Program-made: the position numbers and the translations under genes
Source of the DNA: Erythrobacter donghaensis
GTDB lineage: Bacteria; Pseudomonadota; Alphaproteobacteria; Sphingomonadales; Sphingomonadaceae
Direction of reading: 5' to 3'
Length of the DNA stretch: 55,021 nucleotides
NCBI RefSeq assembly: GCF_001557325.1
Contig: NZ_LSJS01000160.1
Span: 1 to 55,021 of the forward strand
The notes under the pieces: generated by a model
The model's database searches: none
Told to the model about the DNA's origin: nothing
What the model saw: only the letters and a program-made list of their open reading frames with translations
Part shown: piece after piece, positions 8,780 through 16,411 of the stretch
Position numbering within the stretch: the stretch's first letter is position 1
Layout of the letters: the number at the start of each line of letters is the position of its first letter

Positions 8780-8789
8780 GCGTCCGGCC

Positions 8790-9443
8790 CTAGCCGATCA
8801 TGCCTTCGGGCTCGGGCAGCACCGCCCCCAGCACCAGCGCGCCATCGCCGAGCTTGTACTGGAGCCCGCCCTCCATCTCCTCGGCGAGCACCGCGATCAT
8901 GTGCGCGGCCGCCGTGCGGCTGGTGATCTCGTGCGCGGCGAGTTCGCCCTGGAGCGCGCGGCCGATGGTCTCGTCGAAGGCGATCCGGTCACCGCGCGCA
9001 CGGGCGACGATCTCGACCGCGCCCTCGCGCCGCTCGGCCCCGATGTCGAGCGTCCCGCCGCGCACCAGCGCATCCAATGCGATCTGCGCGAGGTTGAGCA
9101 GCACCTTGACCGCGGGCTTGGGCAGGCTCGGCTCGGCAATCGCCCAGTTCACTTCCACGCGCTTGGCGTCCGAGGCGAGCGCGTCGATCACCGCCTTGGC
9201 CTCGTCCACCGGGATCGCCTCGCCGAAGCCCCCGGCAGCGCCGAAGGCGAGGCGGAAGAACTTGAGCTTGTCGGTGCTGATCCTCGCCGATTGCTCGAGC
9301 AGATCGATCACCTGCGCGCGCATCTGCGGATCCTGCTCCTCGGCGAGCAGCTCGAGCCCGTTGGCGAGCGCGCCGACCGGCGAGAGCATGTCGTGGCACA
9401 GGCGCGAGCACAGCATCGCGGCGAGATCGGTCTGGGAAATCAT
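8790..9443 (-). CDS. chpT: Histidine phosphotransferase ChpT
   Basis: The phosphotransfer protein that relays phosphate from the hybrid kinase CckA to CtrA and CpdR in the alphaproteobacterial cell cycle. The 217 residues begin with the dimerisation and histidine-phosphotransfer helix: H17 lies in LCSRLCHDMLSPVGALANGL, the family's phosphorylated histidine. The rest is a degenerate ATPase-like fold (LNLAQIALDALVRGG, then an AEMEGGLQYKLGDG end) that in ChpT no longer binds ATP. Length and the P-x-G-A-L-x-N-G motif fit ChpT better than a true histidine kinase. The ATG at 9443 is the first start. The amidase gene follows 10 bases after the stop. CtrA and CckA themselves are not in this window. 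Confidence 0.93.
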   Translation of the reverse strand: MISQTDLAAMLCSRLCHDMLSPVGALANGLELLAEEQDPQMRAQVIDLLEQSARISTDKLKFFRLAFGAAGGFGEAIPVDEAKAVIDALASDAKRVEVNWAIAEPSLPKPAVKVLLNLAQIALDALVRGGTLDIGAERREGAVEIVARARGDRIAFDETIGRALQGELAAHEITSRTAAAHMIAVLAEEMEGGLQYKLGDGALVLGAVLPEPEGMIG

Positions 9444-9453
9444 GGGCGCATTC

Positions 9454-10152
9454 CTAGCCTTCGATCATGGTAAAGGGAAGTGCGGCAAAGCCCTGCTCCT
9501 CGTCTCTCCAGAACCTTGCGTCGTCGCCAGCGATGATCGCCCAGACCCTGCCATCGCCGCCGGCCGAGGCGCGATCGGTGGCGGAAGGGATCGCGGGGCC
9601 GCGCGGGTGCGAGTGGTAATAGCCGATGACCTGCGGCCCGCCGGCGCGCGCGGCGCGGTGCGCGTCGATCAGCGCCTGCGGGTCGATCTCGAAATGGGTT
9701 TGGGGGGACGGGTGGACGTTGCGGGCTTGGCGCGCCTCAGTGATCCGCCCGCCCTCGCCCAGCAGGATACCGCAAGCCTCACGCGAGTGCGCAGCGGCGG
9801 CATGGGCGCGCATGGCGGCGAGGGCTTTCACGCTAACCTCTAACTCCGTTCGCCCTGAGCTTGTCGAAGGGCCGCTTTTCCCTTTTGCGAAGCGCGAAAT
9901 TGCGTCCCAATCCGCTCGAATCAGGGCCATCTTCTTTGCCCGCGACCAACCCTTGATCTGCCTTTCGGCGGCAAGCGCCTCATAGCGGGTCGGGAAATCC
10001 TGCGACCACACCAGTTCGACCGGCAGCCTGTCACTCGTAAAGCCCTTGATCGTGCCCGACCTGTGCTGCGCGAGGCGACGTTCAAGATCATCGGTGTGGC
10101 CTGTGTAGAAGGCACCGCCACGGCAATGAAGCATGTAGGCCCAGAACACCAT
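9454..10152 (-). CDS. GIY-YIG nuclease domain fused in frame to JAMM/M67 metallopeptidase
   Basis: One 232-residue reading frame holds two normally separate proteins. Residues 1-92 are a small GIY-YIG (UvrC-like, YhbQ type) domain: YMLHCRGGAFYTGHTDDLE begins it and the conserved Arg/Glu helix EALAAERQIKGW follows. Residues about 94-103 (GPSTSSGRTE) are encoded by a dispersed repeat at 9848-9874. Residues about 105-232 are a Mov34/MPN (M67) peptidase with the full JAMM motif: E in REACGILLG, then HSHPRGPAIPSATD (H-x-H-x7-S-x2-D). The peptidase could also start on its own at a GTG at 9831 with AGAGG upstream, giving 126 residues, which is the usual size in this order. Whether one fused or two separate proteins are made is open. 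rluD lies just beyond on the other strand. Confidence 0.75.
   Translation of the reverse strand: MVFWAYMLHCRGGAFYTGHTDDLERRLAQHRSGTIKGFTSDRLPVELVWSQDFPTRYEALAAERQIKGWSRAKKMALIRADWDAISRFAKGKSGPSTSSGRTELEVSVKALAAMRAHAAAAHSREACGILLGEGGRITEARQARNVHPSPQTHFEIDPQALIDAHRAARAGGPQVIGYYHSHPRGPAIPSATDRASAGGDGRVWAIIAGDDARFWRDEEQGFAALPFTMIEG
9848..9874. repeat. 27-bp dispersed repeat, left copy of a perfect inverted pair
   Basis: This copy reads GTTCGCCCTGAGCTTGTCG onward to GGGCCG on the plus strand. Its exact reverse complement lies at 10174-10200. On the minus strand it is translated as the GPSTSSGRTE linker of the fused protein. I remember this word as a frequent short repeat in sphingomonad genomes. 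Confidence 0.85.
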
Positions 10153-10173
10153 GCGAGACGGCTAAGTGAAAGA

Positions 10174-10200
10174 CGGCCCTTCGACAAGCTCAGGGCGAAC
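10174..10200. repeat. 27-bp dispersed repeat, right copy of a perfect inverted pair
   Basis: Reads CGGCCCTTCGACAAGCTCAG onward to GGCGAAC on the plus strand. It is identical over 27 bases to the reverse complement of 9848-9874. It lies between the GIY-YIG start (10152) and the GTG start of rluD (10216), so the GIY-YIG part is bracketed by the two copies. Confidence 0.85.
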
Positions 10201-10215
10201 GGTTAGGGGGGCGGG

Positions 10216-11169
10216 GTGACTGAACCGCAAATCATCACCGGCACCATCATCGGCCCCGGCCGCCTCGACAAGACGCTGGCGGACGCCACCGGCCTCAGCC
10301 GCGCGCGGGTGCAGGGGCTGATCGAGGAGGGCCGCGTCGATGTCGCGGGCAGGACTGCCGTCTCGGCATCGGGCAAGGTGGCGGAGGGAACGCCGTTCCG
10401 CATCATCCTCGCCGCCGCCATGCCCGCCGCCGCGCAAGCAGAGGACATCCCGCTCACCGTCGCCTTCGAGGATCAGCACCTGATCGTGGTCGACAAGCCC
10501 GCAGGCATGGTCGTCCACCCGGCGGTGGGCAACATCTCCGGCACGCTGGTCAACGCGCTGCTGCACCATTGCCGGGGGCAGCTCAGCGGCATCAACGGGG
10601 TCGCGCGGCCCGGGATCGTCCACCGGATCGACAAGGACACCTCGGGGCTCCTCGTCATCGCCAAGTCCGATGCCGCCCACGAAGGCCTCGCCGCGCAGTT
10701 CGCCGCGCACACCGTCCACCGCCGCTACATCGCGGTGTGCGCGGGGCACCCCTCCCCGTCCGAAGGAACCATCGATGCGCGCATCGGGCGCTCGGACGGC
10801 GACCGAAAGAAAATGACGGTGCTCCCCAACAATTCCTCGCGCGGCAAGACGGCGATCACCCATTACAAGGTGCTCCAGCGGCTCGACCATGCCGCGCAGA
10901 TCGAATGCCGGCTCGAGACCGGGCGCACCCACCAGGTGCGTGTTCACTGTGCGTCAATCGGCCATCCGCTATTGGGAGACCCTGCCTATGGCCGCACACC
11001 CAAACAGCTTCGCCCCGCTCTCGAGCGACTCGGCTTTGCCCGCCAGGCGCTTCACGCCGCCGAGCTCGGCTTCCAGCACCCGCTCACCGGCGAGATGGTG
11101 CTATTCCGGAGCAATCTGCCGCAAGACATGGCGGAACTGATCGACCAACTCAGTCATTCTGATCGATGA
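10216..11169 (+). CDS. rluD: 23S rRNA pseudouridine synthase, RluD type
   Basis: Isomerises uridines in helix 69 of 23S rRNA. The 317 residues have an N-terminal S4 RNA-binding domain (LDKTLADATGLSRARVQGL, then IEEGRVDVAGR) and an RluA-type catalytic domain. The catalytic aspartate is D139 in GIVHRIDKDTSGL, followed by the LLVIAKSD and GRTHQVRVH motifs. RluC and RluA are alternatives, but the length with S4 domain and the HPAVGN context fit RluD best. The start is a GTG at 10216; no ATG is available near the S4 domain. The promoter region upstream is occupied by a copy of the 27-bp repeat. rpoH follows 113 bases downstream on the same strand. Confidence 0.92.
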   Translation: MTEPQIITGTIIGPGRLDKTLADATGLSRARVQGLIEEGRVDVAGRTAVSASGKVAEGTPFRIILAAAMPAAAQAEDIPLTVAFEDQHLIVVDKPAGMVVHPAVGNISGTLVNALLHHCRGQLSGINGVARPGIVHRIDKDTSGLLVIAKSDAAHEGLAAQFAAHTVHRRYIAVCAGHPSPSEGTIDARIGRSDGDRKKMTVLPNNSSRGKTAITHYKVLQRLDHAAQIECRLETGRTHQVRVHCASIGHPLLGDPAYGRTPKQLRPALERLGFARQALHAAELGFQHPLTGEMVLFRSNLPQDMAELIDQLSHSDR

Positions 11170-11282
11170 ATAGTGCACACAAGCGCATTCGCCCGGTCTA
11201 TAAGTAACCCCGTGGCCCAGCGCGACGGATGCCCAGCAGGGGTCCCCGCCAGTCGGTCGACGCCAGAAAGGTTAGGTAACCA

Positions 11283-12188
11283 GTGACCAAGTCCAAATCT
11301 CCTTCGGTCCCGGCGCTGTCCGGTGAGCAGTCGCTCAACCGCTATCTCGCCGAGATCCGCAAGTTCCCGGTGCTGACGGCCGAGCAGGAATACATGCTCG
11401 CCAAGCGCTATCAGGAACACGAGGATCCCGAAGCCGCCGCCCAGCTCGTCTCCAGCCACCTGCGGCTCGTCGCCAAGATCGCGATGGGGTACCGCGGTTA
11501 TGGCCTGCCCGTTTCCGACCTGATCTCGGAAGGGAACGTCGGCCTGATGCAGGGCGTCAAGAAGTTCGAACCCGATCGCGGCTTCCGCCTCGCGACCTAC
11601 GCGATGTGGTGGATCAAGGCGAGCATCCAGGAATTCATCCTGCGCTCGTGGAGCCTCGTGAAGATGGGCACCACCGCGGCGCAGAAGAAGCTGTTCTTCA
11701 ACCTGCGCCGGATGAAGAAGCAGCTCGAGGCTTACGAGGACAGCGACCTCTCGCCTGAAGACGTGACCAAGATCGCCACCGACCTCGGCGTGCCCGAGCA
11801 GGAAGTGATCAACATGAACCGGCGCATGATGATGGGCGGCGATGCCTCGCTCAACGTCAGCTTGCGCGGGGCCGAGGAAGGCTCGGGCGAATGGCAGGAC
11901 TGGCTGGCGGATGACCGCCCGCTGCAGGACGAGACCGTCGCCGAGGCCGAGGAATCGCAGATGCGCATGGCGATGCTCAGCGAGGCGATGCAAAGCCTCA
12001 ACGAGCGCGAGCGGCACATCCTCACCGAACGCCGCCTGACCGAGAAGCCCCAGACGCTGGAAGAGCTCAGCCAGGAATACGACGTCAGCCGCGAACGCAT
12101 CCGCCAGATCGAGGTGCGCGCCTTCGAGAAGCTCCAGAAGGCGATGCAGCGGATCGCGGGCGAAAGGCTGCTGCCGGGGATTGCCTGA
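11283..12188 (+). CDS. rpoH: RNA polymerase sigma factor RpoH (sigma-32)
   Basis: The heat-shock sigma factor, which directs polymerase to chaperone and protease genes. The 301 residues cover sigma regions 1.2 to 4.2. Region 2 has LISEGNVGLMQGVKKFEPDRGFRLATYAMWWIKASI. The RpoH box region is recognisable at QKKLFFNLRRMKK (family QRKLFFNLR). Region 4.2 ends with SRERIRQIEVRAFEKLQKAM. The start is GTG at 11283, preceded by AAAGGTTAGG. The gene ends at a strong intrinsic terminator (12229-12268). clpP, clpX and tig lie 6-11 kb away, and a sigma-32-like promoter precedes clpP. Alphaproteobacteria often carry two rpoH copies, so another may exist elsewhere. Confidence 0.96.
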   Translation: MTKSKSPSVPALSGEQSLNRYLAEIRKFPVLTAEQEYMLAKRYQEHEDPEAAAQLVSSHLRLVAKIAMGYRGYGLPVSDLISEGNVGLMQGVKKFEPDRGFRLATYAMWWIKASIQEFILRSWSLVKMGTTAAQKKLFFNLRRMKKQLEAYEDSDLSPEDVTKIATDLGVPEQEVINMNRRMMMGGDASLNVSLRGAEEGSGEWQDWLADDRPLQDETVAEAEESQMRMAMLSEAMQSLNERERHILTERRLTEKPQTLEELSQEYDVSRERIRQIEVRAFEKLQKAMQRIAGERLLPGIA

Positions 12189-12228
12189 CAGCGCGCCGGA
12201 CGCGTCGCCCCAGCGCCACAAGATCTCC

Positions 12229-12268
12229 AGCCCCCCGGTCGCCGCATGCGATCGGGGGGCTTTCCTTT
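12229..12268 (+). terminator. Intrinsic terminator of rpoH
   Basis: A 14-bp stem, AGCCCCCCGGTCGC pairing with GCGATCGGGGGGCT, closes a 5-base loop and is followed by TTTCCTTTC. It starts 40 bases after the rpoH stop. Confidence 0.88.
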
Positions 12269-12723
12269 CGCCACAGCCTCGCTGCGAGGGATGGCACCGG
12301 TAGAACTGGAGTTTCACGCAGCGGCGCTGAGGGAGCGGAGGCGCACAGGTGTCGCGCTTGCGGCAAAGCCGCTTCCCAACGCCGAGCGGCGGCCTTTGTA
12401 GGCGTCGCCGCATCGGCGGGTATTGCGCAGGTATTTGTCACCTATTGAGGACATGCTTGCAGCGATCTGTGCCGTCAAAGCGGGGCCGATGCATGGTCAC
12501 AAGGCCCATTTTCACAGCAGGATCGGCCATCCCGCCCTACCGTCGCCGAGAGGCGCAATCGGGTTGGAACCGGTGCCGTAATGCATTGCAAATAAATGTT
12601 TTTTCAGCGCCGACGCAGGGAGCGGCGCCGCCGACGCAGCCTTGCCCTCCCCTACATGCCGCCTGCCCCGCGCCCGCATCCGGTCGCCCCCGCACAGACC
12701 CTTGCCTGTTCAGGGATCACCGA
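12269..12723. other. Long intergenic stretch without recognisable gene
   Basis: About 450 bases between the rpoH terminator and the parS site. Reading frames here are short and have no protein-like composition. The part near 12310-12350 (TTTCACGCAGCGGCGCTGAG) resembles degenerate copies of a dispersed repeat I associate with sphingomonads. A small palindrome GCTTGCGGCAAAGCCGC lies near 12357-12373, and an AT-richer patch (AATAAATGTTTTTTC) at about 12590-12605. I see no tRNA or known small RNA. The composition and the adjoining parS site suggest a structural or regulatory region. Confidence 0.45.
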
Positions 12724-12739
12724 TGTTTCACGTGAAACA
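12724..12739. promoter_or_regulatory. parS: parS centromere site for chromosomal ParB
   Basis: A perfect 16-bp palindrome TGTTTCACGTGAAACA, extended to 18 bp by flanking A and T. It matches the widely conserved bacterial parS consensus TGTTNCACGTGAAACA at every position. ParB binds it and, with ParA and SMC, organises and segregates the replication origin region. It lies in an intergenic region, 12 bases beyond the stop of the M20 gene. It suggests the window is within the origin-proximal part of the chromosome. parA/parB of the main system are not in the window. Confidence 0.9.
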
Positions 12740-12750
12740 TTTCGGGAACG

Positions 12751-14085
12751 TTACTTCTTCCCCGCCAGGTCCATCACCGCCGCGATCATCGCCCGCGCGC
12801 CCAGCGTGATGCTCTCGCGCGGGGCGACCTGGAACAGCGGGGAGTGGTGCCCGGCAATCGCCGGCCCGCCCGCCTTGGCCGCCGCGATGCGCTCGGGCGT
12901 CGTCCCGCCGACCGCGAAGTAGTAGCCCGGCACGCCGGTGCCGGGGGCGACGAAATAGGTGAAATCCTCCGCGCCCATGTTCTGCTGCTCGAAGGGCACC
13001 ACCGCGCCCTCGCCCAGCGCGCGCTTCATGACCGCATTGAGGCGGCGGGCGAGCGCGGGGTCGTTGTTGGTCACCGGCGTGCCCGAGAACTTGGTCACCG
13101 TCACCGGCATGTCGTCGGGGAGCCCGTGCGCCTTGCCGATATTGACCGCGATCCGCTCGACCAGCGCGATCACCTGCGCGCGGGTCTCCTCGTCATTGGC
13201 ACGCACGGTGAGCTTGAGGTTGGCCTCGTCCGGGATGATGTTGTAGGCGCTCCCGGCGTGGATCGAACCGACCGTCACCACCACCGGCTTGAGCGGAGAA
13301 ATCTCGCGCGAATCAATGGATTGCAGCGCGGTGACGATCTGCGAGGCGATATAGACCGGGTCCTTGCCCAGATGCGGCGAGGCGCCGTGGGTGCCGATCC
13401 CGGGCACGCGCACATCGAGCGTGTCCGAGCTCGAATACTGGATGCCCTCGGCGGCCGAGACCACACCCGTCGGCAGGTTCGCCGCGACATGGAAGGCGAG
13501 CGCATAATCGGGCTTGCCGAAGCGCTGGTAGAGCCCGTCCTCCATCATCGCCTTGGCCCCGCGCACGCCTTCCTCGGCAGGCTGGACGACGAACATCAGC
13601 GTGCCGCTCCACTGCCCCTTGGTGGCCGCCAGCCGCCGCGCGGTGGCGATCATCGCGGTGATGTGGGTGTCGTGTCCGCAGGCGTGCATGGTGGGATATT
13701 CCTTGCCGTCCTCGCCCACCTGCTTCGCGCGCGAAGCATAGGCGAGGCCGGTCTTCTCCTCCACCGGCAGCCCGTCCATGTCGGCGCGGATCAGGATCAG
13801 CGGGCCCTTGCCGTTTTTCAGGATGCCGACCACCCCGGTACCGCCGACGCCAGTCGTCACCTCGAGCCCCGCCGCCTTCAGCTCGGCCGCCATCTTGGCC
13901 GCGGTGCGGTTCTCGAGGAAGCCCAGCTCGGGGTTCTGGTGGAAGTCGAGGAACAGCGGGGCGAGGTAGTTGTCATACTCGGCCTCGATCGCCTGCCTGG
14001 TGGCGACATCCTCGGCCAGCGCGGGTTGGGTGGCGGCGGCGGCGGCGAGCGCGAAGGCGCTCGCGGCGAGGTGGAACAGGCGCAT
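12751..14085 (-). CDS. Exported M20 family amidohydrolase/peptidase
   Basis: A metal-dependent hydrolase of the amidohydrolase branch of family M20 (hippurate hydrolase, IAA-amino acid hydrolase type), which removes N-acyl groups from amino acids or cleaves small peptides. The 444-residue protein begins with a signal peptide (MRLFHLAASAFALAAAAATQPALA), so it acts in the periplasm or outside. Motifs are in order: FHQNPELGF, LIRADMDGLPVEE, TMHACGHDTHITAM with the metal-binding Cys/His pair, VVQPAEEGVRGAKAM with the catalytic and ligand glutamates, the dimerisation-domain stretch IIPDEANLKLTVRAN, and a C-terminal NMGAEDFTYF ligand. The ATG at 14085 gives the leader. It is divergent from mtgA by 105 bases. 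The parS site lies just after the stop. Confidence 0.9.
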   Translation of the reverse strand: MRLFHLAASAFALAAAAATQPALAEDVATRQAIEAEYDNYLAPLFLDFHQNPELGFLENRTAAKMAAELKAAGLEVTTGVGGTGVVGILKNGKGPLILIRADMDGLPVEEKTGLAYASRAKQVGEDGKEYPTMHACGHDTHITAMIATARRLAATKGQWSGTLMFVVQPAEEGVRGAKAMMEDGLYQRFGKPDYALAFHVAANLPTGVVSAAEGIQYSSSDTLDVRVPGIGTHGASPHLGKDPVYIASQIVTALQSIDSREISPLKPVVVTVGSIHAGSAYNIIPDEANLKLTVRANDEETRAQVIALVERIAVNIGKAHGLPDDMPVTVTKFSGTPVTNNDPALARRLNAVMKRALGEGAVVPFEQQNMGAEDFTYFVAPGTGVPGYYFAVGGTTPERIAAAKAGGPAIAGHHSPLFQVAPRESITLGARAMIAAVMDLAGKK

Positions 14086-14190
14086 GTCGGTGGTCTCCCC
14101 TGGAAGTTTGAGCGCAAGCTTGCCGCGCGCACCGCCCGCAGGCAAGCGGCCATGCTTCCCTCGTCCCCCGCGCTGCGCTAGAGCCAGACC

Positions 14191-14862
14191 ATGATCTCGC
14201 TTATCCTGCGCTACACCGCCAAAGCGATCGCCGCCTTCATCGCGTTGACGCTGGTGCTGGTGGTGGCCTTCAAGTGGCTCCCCGTGCCCGTCACCGCGAC
14301 CATGCTGATGGACGAAAACGGCATCACCAAGGATTGGGAGAGCCTCGATAATATCGACCGCAACCTTGTCTCCGCCGTCATCGCCTCGGAGGATCAGCGC
14401 TTCTGCCAGCACTCCGGTTTCGACACCGAGGCGATCGAGCAGGCGATGCGCGAAAACCTCGAAGGCGGGCGCATCCGCGGCGGCTCCTCGATCAGCCAGC
14501 AGACCGCCAAGAACGTCTTCCTGTGGCAGGGCGGCGGCTATTTCCGCAAGGCGCTCGAAGCGTGGTTCACCTTCTGGATCGAGCTTGTGTGGGACAAGCG
14601 GCGGATCATGGAGGTCTACTTGAACGTCGCCGAAACCGGGATCGGCACCTACGGCGCCGAGGCCGGATCGCAGCGCTATTTCGGCCACTCCGCCGCGCGC
14701 CTCAGCCGCGACGAGGCAAGCAGAATGGCCGCAGCCCTCCCCAGCCCCAAGAAGCGTTCGGTCAAGAACCCGGGCGGCTGGCTCGCGCGCCACGGCAACC
14801 GCATCGAGCGGCGCATCGGCATCGTCAGGCGTGACGGGCTCGATGCTTGCGTCTACAACTGA
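14191..14862 (+). CDS. mtgA: Monofunctional peptidoglycan transglycosylase
   Basis: Polymerises lipid II into glycan strands at the inner membrane. The 223-residue protein has one N-terminal membrane anchor (about residues 10-30) and a GT51 domain with its motifs: VIASEDQRFCQHSGFD with the catalytic glutamate in EDQRF, GGSSISQQTAKNVFLW, and EVYLNVAETG with the second active-site glutamate. No transpeptidase domain follows, which separates it from class A PBPs. Its stop is five bases before the ATG of the metal exporter gene, and the run of mtgA, exporter, sigma factor and anti-sigma factor is so tightly packed that one transcript is likely. Confidence 0.95.
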   Translation: MISLILRYTAKAIAAFIALTLVLVVAFKWLPVPVTATMLMDENGITKDWESLDNIDRNLVSAVIASEDQRFCQHSGFDTEAIEQAMRENLEGGRIRGGSSISQQTAKNVFLWQGGGYFRKALEAWFTFWIELVWDKRRIMEVYLNVAETGIGTYGAEAGSQRYFGHSAARLSRDEASRMAAALPSPKKRSVKNPGGWLARHGNRIERRIGIVRRDGLDACVYN

Positions 14863-14867
14863 CCGCG

Positions 14868-15824
14868 ATGGCCCACGCGCACGCCCATAACCACCACGAT
14901 CATGGCCATGCGCATCACGGGCATGGCCACGGGCACGGCGGCCACAGCCATGCCCCCGCCGATTTCGGCCGCGCCTTCCTGATCGGGATCGTGCTCAACA
15001 CCGGCTTTGTCCTGCTCGAGGCCGCCGCCGGGCTGATCTACGGCTCGATGGCGCTGATTGCCGACGCAGGGCACAACCTGTCCGACGTGCTGGCGCTGGC
15101 GCTGGCGTGGATCGCCAGCATCGCCGCGCGCCAGCCGCCCTCGGGCCGCTTCACCTATGGCTACAAGTCCTCGACGATCCTCGCCGCCCTCGCCAATGCG
15201 CTGCTGCTGGCGGTGGCGATCGGGGCGATCCTGTTCGAGACGCTGCACCGGATGGCGAACCCCACCGAGCCGCAGGGCCTCGCCATGGCGGCGGTGGCGG
15301 GCGTCGGAATCGCGATCAACGCCTTCACCGCCTTCCTGTTCGTGAAGGGGCAGGGCGACCTCAACATCCGCGGCGCCTATCTCCACATGGCGGCCGACGC
15401 GCTGGTGTCACTGGGCGTGGTGGTGGCGGGGCTGGCGATCGTCTTCACCGGCTGGGCCTGGGTCGATCCGGCGGTGAGTCTCGTGATCCTGGCGGTGATC
15501 GCGTGGGGCACCTGGGGCCTAGCGCGCGATTCCGTCGCGATGGGGCTTCTCGCTGCCCCAGCGGGGATCGAACTTGACGAGGTGAAGCAGCATCTCGCCG
15601 GCTTCGAGGGCGTGGCCGCAGTCCATGATCTCCACGTCTGGCCGATGTCGACCACCGAGGTCGCGCTGACCGCGCACCTCGTCATGCCCGCCCGCCCCGC
15701 CTCCGACCGCTTCCTGCACGAGGTCGCCGCGAGCCTCGAGGCGCGCTTCGGCGTTACCCACGCGACGATCCAGATCGAGAGCGGCGATGCGCCTTGCGCC
15801 CACCCCTGCGGAGCCGACTGCTGA
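14868..15824 (+). CDS. Cation diffusion facilitator, CzcD/ZitB type
   Basis: A proton-coupled exporter of zinc, cobalt or similar divalent ions in the inner membrane. The 318 residues start with a histidine-rich cytosolic tail of about 30 residues (HAHNHHDHGHAHHGHGHGHG), a metal-binding feature of this family. Six transmembrane helices follow. The transport site aspartates are visible in helix 2 (ALIADAGHNLSD) and helix 5 (YLHMAADALVSLG), giving the HxxxD type of zinc transporters. The C-terminal domain with VHDLHVWPMS is the cytoplasmic dimerisation part. It ends in a Cys/His-rich tail (CAHPCGADC), a less usual extra metal site. The ATG at 14868 follows mtgA directly; the stop overlaps the sigma-factor start in TGATG. 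Confidence 0.92.
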   Translation: MAHAHAHNHHDHGHAHHGHGHGHGGHSHAPADFGRAFLIGIVLNTGFVLLEAAAGLIYGSMALIADAGHNLSDVLALALAWIASIAARQPPSGRFTYGYKSSTILAALANALLLAVAIGAILFETLHRMANPTEPQGLAMAAVAGVGIAINAFTAFLFVKGQGDLNIRGAYLHMAADALVSLGVVVAGLAIVFTGWAWVDPAVSLVILAVIAWGTWGLARDSVAMGLLAAPAGIELDEVKQHLAGFEGVAAVHDLHVWPMSTTEVALTAHLVMPARPASDRFLHEVAASLEARFGVTHATIQIESGDAPCAHPCGADC

Positions 15825-16411
15825 TGGCCGCGCGCCCCCGCCCCTCCCCGGACGCGGCGCGCGAGGCGCTGAGCGATGCGATGGCGCGGCTGGCCGCGGG
15901 CGACCAGGCCGCGCTCGAGGAAATCTATCGCGCCACGCGGGTGAAGCTGTTCGGCATAACCTTGCGTATCTTGGGCGACCCTAAGGAAGCCGAGGACGCC
16001 TTGCAGGACGTCTATGTCAATCTCTGGCAGCGTGCCGACCGCTATGACCCGACCCGCGCGAGCCCGATCGCGTGGCTGGCGGCGTTCGCGCGCAACCGCG
16101 CGATCGACCGGCTGCGCACGGGCAAGGTGCGCGCCGGAGCGGTGCCGGTCGAGGAAGCCGCACCGCTCCCCGACGAGAACCCGCTTGCCGACGCGCTGCT
16201 GATCGATGCCGAGCAGACCGCGCAGATCCACAAGTGTCTGGGCGCCCTCGACGCGCGCACCCAGGGCCACATCCGCGCGGCCTTCTTCGAGGGCTACACC
16301 TATGCCCAGCTTGCCGAAGCCGCCGACGTGCCGCTCGGCACGATGAAGAGCTGGATCCGCCGCGGCCTCCAGCGCCTGCGCGCCTGTCTCGAAGCGAGCG
16401 AGACGGCATGA
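15824..16411 (+). CDS. ECF RNA polymerase sigma factor, SigK-like
   Basis: A 195-residue extracytoplasmic-function sigma factor. Region 2 includes LFGITLRILGDPKEAEDALQDVYVNLWQ and SPIAWLAAFARNRAIDRLR; region 4 includes AAFFEGYTYAQLAEAADVPLGTMKSWIRRGLQRLR. The T-M-K-S-W-I-R-R-G helix and the paired RskA-type anti-sigma factor point to the SigK-like ECF group. The ATG at 15824 overlaps the stop of the metal exporter (TGATG) and the stop overlaps the next ATG (ATGA), so translation of the three genes is coupled. The target is probably the fasciclin gene downstream, as in the mycobacterial SigK regulon; that is inference by analogy. Confidence 0.92.
   Translation: MAARPRPSPDAAREALSDAMARLAAGDQAALEEIYRATRVKLFGITLRILGDPKEAEDALQDVYVNLWQRADRYDPTRASPIAWLAAFARNRAIDRLRTGKVRAGAVPVEEAAPLPDENPLADALLIDAEQTAQIHKCLGALDARTQGHIRAAFFEGYTYAQLAEAADVPLGTMKSWIRRGLQRLRACLEASETA

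Noticed and set aside
8697..9473. A 258-codon plus-strand frame over chpT
   Set aside because: Antisense shadow; ChpT on the minus strand has its phosphorylated histidine and correct length.
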